Shown here: in pieces, positions 49,663-52,228 of the stretch
How the letters are laid out: each line of letters opens with the position of its first letter
How positions within the stretch are numbered: position 1 is the stretch's first letter
NCBI GenBank assembly: GCA_021789495.1
Contig: JAJYJM010000003.1
Span: forward strand, 6,865-59,092
Origin: Nitrospirota bacterium
Lineage (GTDB): Bacteria > Nitrospirota > JACRHJ01
Direction: 5' to 3'
Length of the DNA stretch: 52,228 nucleotides
Notes under the pieces: generated by a model
The model's database searches: none
Seen by the model: the letters and a program-made list of their open reading frames with translations, nothing else
What the model was told of the DNA's origin: nothing
Position numbers and translations under genes: made by a program

Positions 49663-51099
49663 TTAGATTTTTTCTATAACCTTCCTCAGCCTCTTCAGGC
49701 TCTCTTCCTTCCCCAGTATCTCCAGGGTCTCGTAAATGCCGGGGCTTACCGTCCCGCCCGTGACGGCCACACGCACCGGCTGGGCCACCTTCCCCATCTT
49801 CAAGCCCGTCTTCTCCATGACGAGATGAAATACCTTCTCCAGTTCAGCATGGTTGAAACCGGAATCCGGTATCGCCTCCAACAGTCCGATTAGCCGCTCA
49901 AGGACCGGCTTAATCTCCGGCGTCAGGAACTTCTCCGCAGCCTTCTGCTCCATCTCCGGCTCGACAAAGAAATACCTCGACAGCTCCGCCATCTCGACCA
50001 GCGTACGGCTCTTCTCGCGCTGTGCCAGGACGATTTTCTCAAGCCGCTCCAGGCTCCACAGGCCGTCTTCCGCCGGAGCCAAATCCATCTGTGCGAGCAT
50101 CGGGAGAAGGAGCTTTGCAATCTCGCGCGGCGGTTTCGCGTTTATCCAGTGGTGGTTGATCCAGTTCAGTTTGTCCGGGTTGAACACCGCCGCGGCGGAC
50201 GATACGCTCTCAAGCGAGAAATTTTTTATCATCTCCTCGACGGAGAATATCTCCTGGTCGCCGAAAGACCAGCCCAGGCGCACGAGGTAATTCACCATCG
50301 CCTCCGAGAGATAGCCCATCTCTTTATACTGCATGATGGACGTCGCGCCGTGGCGCTTGGAAAGGCGCGCCTTGTCAGACCCCAGTATCATGGAGAGATG
50401 CCCGAACTGCGGCATGTCGTATCCGAGGGCGTCGTACATCTGCATCTGGCGGGGCGTGTTGTTTAAGTGGTCGTCGCCCCTCAGGACGTGCGTTATCCCC
50501 ATTGTCGAGTCGTCCACGACGACGGCGAAGTTATACGTCGGCCAGCCGTCCGAGCGCATGATTATAAGGTCGTCCAGGACGGAGTTTTCAAAAGTGACCT
50601 TGCCCTTGATGAGGTCGTTCACCACAGTTTGACCCTCGGTATCCGCCCTGAAGCGTATTACCGGCGTTACTCCCTCAGGCGGATTTTCGATGCCCAGACA
50701 CTTCCTGTCGTACTTCGGAGGCCGGCCTTCGGCCATGGCCGCCTTTCTGCGTTCTTCCAGCCCTCCCGGCGTGCAGTAGCACTTGTATGCCCGCCCCGAT
50801 TGAAGGAGCTTCTCCACGTGTTCGCGGTATATCGAAAGCCGCTCCGTCTGGCGGTATGGCCCGTGCGCGCCGTCTTTGCCCGGCCCCTCGTCCCAGTCCA
50901 TGCCGCACCACTCCATCCCCTGGAGGATGGCCTGTATGGACTCGTCCGTGGAGCGGGTCTGGTCGGTGTCCTCTATGCGAAGGATGAACGTGCCGCCGTT
51001 ATGCCTCGCGAAGAGCCAGTTGAAGAGCGCCGTCCTCACGCCGCCGATATGCAGGAAACCCGTAGGCGACGGGGCGAAGCGCACGCGGATATTTTGCAT
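49663..51099 (-). CDS. gltX: Glutamyl-tRNA synthetase
   Basis: The 478-residue class I synthetase has HIGH as FLHIGG, RIEDTDQTR, and the KMSKS loop as ARLSKRHG. The start at MQNIRVRFAPSPTGFLHIG (ATG 51099) is chosen, since the longer frame crosses palindromic repeats. With GatCAB present and no glutaminyl-tRNA synthetase seen, it may charge both tRNA-Glu and tRNA-Gln; sequence alone does not prove this. The tRNA-Gln gene lies 189 bp downstream on the same strand. Confidence 0.96.
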   Translation of the reverse strand: MQNIRVRFAPSPTGFLHIGGVRTALFNWLFARHNGGTFILRIEDTDQTRSTDESIQAILQGMEWCGMDWDEGPGKDGAHGPYRQTERLSIYREHVEKLLQSGRAYKCYCTPGGLEERRKAAMAEGRPPKYDRKCLGIENPPEGVTPVIRFRADTEGQTVVNDLIKGKVTFENSVLDDLIIMRSDGWPTYNFAVVVDDSTMGITHVLRGDDHLNNTPRQMQMYDALGYDMPQFGHLSMILGSDKARLSKRHGATSIMQYKEMGYLSEAMVNYLVRLGWSFGDQEIFSVEEMIKNFSLESVSSAAAVFNPDKLNWINHHWINAKPPREIAKLLLPMLAQMDLAPAEDGLWSLERLEKIVLAQREKSRTLVEMAELSRYFFVEPEMEQKAAEKFLTPEIKPVLERLIGLLEAIPDSGFNHAELEKVFHLVMEKTGLKMGKVAQPVRVAVTGGTVSPGIYETLEILGKEESLKRLRKVIEKI

Positions 51100-51142
51100 G
51101 TAAGATGGCCTCCGAAACAGTGTTTCATAACGCCCCCTCTGT

Positions 51143-51219
51143 CCCCCTCTTAATCTTAAGAGGGGGATGACGGAAGAAATCAAAGTTACCTTCACCCCTC
51201 TCTTAAGTTAAGAGAGGGG
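51143..51219. repeat. Tandem CCCCTCTTAA palindromes upstream of gltX
   Basis: Two hairpins follow each other: CCCCCTCTTAA/TTAAGAGGGGG (51143-51153, 51156-51166) and CCCCTCTCTTAA/TTAAGAGAGGGG (51195-51206, 51208-51219). They belong to the same style as the murQ and gatC elements, with longer arms. Confidence 0.75.
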
Positions 51220-51293
51220 CCGGGGGTGAGTTATGTAAAACCAAAAACCCAGTATAATATAAAACGAGCGCGCGGACAAAACATTTTTTCGGC

Positions 51294-51322
51294 TTGACAA
51301 CAAGCCCCCCGTCATGCAAAAT
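51294..51322 (+). promoter_or_regulatory. Sigma70 promoter of tRNA-Met
   Basis: A perfect TTGACA (51294-51299) is followed after 17 bases by CAAAAT (51317-51322); the tRNA begins 18 bases later. Confidence 0.7.
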
Positions 51323-51340
51323 AGCAGTTCGTTTGAGTTC

Positions 51341-51416
51341 GGGCCCGTAGCTCAGTTGGTAGAGCCCCCGGCTCATAACCGGATTGTCCCAGGTTCGAAT
51401 CCTGGCGGGCCCACCA
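51341..51416 (+). tRNA. tRNA-Met (anticodon CAU), CCA encoded
   Basis: The 76-nt cloverleaf has acceptor GGGCCCG/CGGGCCC, discriminator A with CCA, D arm GCUCAGUUGGUAGAGC, anticodon loop CUCAUAA and T arm CCAGGUUCGAAUCCUGG. The 27-43 pair is a C-A mismatch. An elongator Met gene is favoured; a tRNA-Ile with lysidine-modified CAU cannot be excluded from sequence. Confidence 0.88.
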
Positions 51417-51432
51417 GTTCTTCTTGGCGGCT

Positions 51433-51446
51433 GCCGGTCTACCGGC
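51433..51446. repeat. 14-bp palindrome GCCGGT-CT-ACCGGC (copy 4, before Nif3 gene)
   Basis: The only intergenic copy, 7 bases ahead of the ATG of the Nif3-family gene and next to its ribosome site. The central two bases break strict symmetry. Confidence 0.6.
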
Positions 51447-51453
51447 CAAGGAA

Positions 51454-52228
51454 ATGCCAAAGCTTAAAGAAATTATCAGGGATATAGAAGAGGTTTTCGA
51501 CCCCGCGCTCGCCGCCCCGTGGGATAATACGGGACTCCAGCTTGGCGATCCGGATTGGGAGGCAGACAAGGTGATGGTCGCGCTGGACCCTCTCCCGGAA
51601 ATTATCCGTGAGGCGGCGAAAAAGAAAACAAACCTCCTCGTCACGCACCACCCCCTCTTCTTCAATCCCGTAAAATCCCTCGACATATCACGCGGCGAAG
51701 GCCTTGTCGCCGCCGTCTGCATAAAGAATAAAATCGCCCTCTACGCCGCCCATACCAGCTTCGACAGTGCGCCAGGCGGCCTGAACGACTTCCTTGCCGA
51801 AAGGCTTGGTATTATGAACGCCGGGCCGCTTGAGCCGATGGATGATAATCCGGGGGCGGGCCGGTCGACCGGCTTCGGGAGGATAGGGAATTTAAAGAAG
51901 CCGATAACCGCGCCCGCGCTTGCGGACAGGGTAAAAAAGGCATTGTCCCTGAAGGAGGTTCGTCTCACGGGAGCGCCGGACAGGATTATAAGGACGGTTT
52001 CCGTCTGCGGCGGGAGCGGGGCGGATTTGCTTGAGGCGGCATCCCGCGCGGGTGCGGACGCGTTCATAACCGGCGACGTGAAATACCACCAGGCGCTATC
52101 GGCCCTGTCGCTCGGCATCTGCCTTATCGACGCCGGGCACCAGGGGACGGAGCTTCCTGCGATGGAGCATCTGGCCGGGAGGCTAAGGGAGAAATTCAGG
52201 GAGAAAGGGCGTAAAATATCCGTGGAGA
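51454..52228 (+). CDS. Nif3-like dinuclear metal centre protein, 3' end outside window
   Basis: At least 258 codons are open to the window edge without a stop. APWDNTGLQLGDP, LLVTHHPLFF, YAAHTSFDSAPGGLND and IDAGHQGTELPAMEHLA carry the metal-binding His, Asp and Glu residues of the Nif3/YbgI/DUF34 family, whose members include GTP cyclohydrolase-like or metal-chaperone proposals without settled function. A palindrome copy (51860-51873) adds GAGRSTGF before FGRIG. The ATG directly follows AAGGAA. Confidence 0.9.
   Translation, partial: MPKLKEIIRDIEEVFDPALAAPWDNTGLQLGDPDWEADKVMVALDPLPEIIREAAKKKTNLLVTHHPLFFNPVKSLDISRGEGLVAAVCIKNKIALYAAHTSFDSAPGGLNDFLAERLGIMNAGPLEPMDDNPGAGRSTGFGRIGNLKKPITAPALADRVKKALSLKEVRLTGAPDRIIRTVSVCGGSGADLLEAASRAGADAFITGDVKYHQALSALSLGICLIDAGHQGTELPAMEHLAGRLREKFREKGRKISVE
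51860..51873. repeat. 14-bp palindrome GCCGGT-CG-ACCGGC (copy 5, in Nif3 gene)
   Basis: Encodes part of GRSTG in frame and is followed by CTTCGGG, as is copy 1. Confidence 0.65.

Noticed and set aside
1..52228. CRISPR array, prophage or intact insertion sequence
   Set aside because: No regularly spaced direct repeats, cas genes, integrase, structural phage genes or transposase were found; ORF6N alone is not evidence of a prophage.

Overview
The window looks like a chromosome segment of a Gram-negative, GC-rich (high 50s % by eye) and probably anaerobic or microaerobic bacterium. It encodes an Mla-type outer-membrane lipid ABC system, many lipoproteins, MurQ, an indirect glutaminyl/asparaginyl-tRNA route (GatCAB with GltX), c-di-GMP enzymes and a multihaem-era style CxxCH sensor. 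The mixture resembles Desulfobacterota or Nitrospirota-like environmental lineages, but no marker here fixes the phylum. No prophage, intact insertion sequence or CRISPR array is visible. Several families of small dispersed inverted repeats are present. TTG start codons are frequent.

Layout. 0-13.5 kb (minus strand): HD-GYP sensor, larE, TPR lipoprotein, a small zinc-finger membrane protein with a probable ATA start, a DNA methyltransferase fused to an Mrr-like nuclease, then a tight cluster of a form IV RuBisCO-like protein (RLP), GlcD, GlcF, transaldolase and FmdB ribbon, followed by pgi, a PEGA protein and the first codons of recN. 13.6-18.3 kb: murQ (carrying an in-frame repeat), a REC-PAS histidine kinase, a universal stress protein and a GAF-GGDEF cyclase. 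18.5-21.2 kb: methyltransferase, TIM-barrel epimerase-like protein, second FmdB protein and an AT-rich membrane protein. 21.3-27.9 kb: gatC-panD-gatA-(zinc-finger/HEPN-like protein)-gatB-lipoprotein-pepA. 28-32.3 kb (plus): trxB, cyclase, mlaE-mlaF-mlaD. 32.3-43.3 kb (minus): archease-rtcB-gpsA-larB-larC-TPR-nadE-rsmI-two M16 peptidases, mostly overlapping or closely spaced. 43.5-49.4 kb (plus): M16 lipoprotein, purH, an AT-rich ORF6N insert, purD and a thioredoxin/TPR protein. 49.4-52.2 kb: tRNA-Gln, gltX, tRNA-Met and a partial Nif3-family gene.

The strongest candidate for an undescribed system is the RLP-GlcD-GlcF-transaldolase cluster. The RLP keeps the carbamylated-lysine metal triad and loop-6 lysine but has lost other RuBisCO residues. 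The next two genes encode a 2-hydroxyacid oxidoreductase, overlapping or nearly so, which suggests a pathway in which the RLP releases a hydroxyacid such as glycolate. Other items worth attention are the HEPN-motif protein lodged inside the gat operon, the MTase-nuclease fusion, repeat-derived protein sequence inside MurQ, a 14-bp palindrome present five times, and a promoter whose 17-bp spacer is itself a palindrome.
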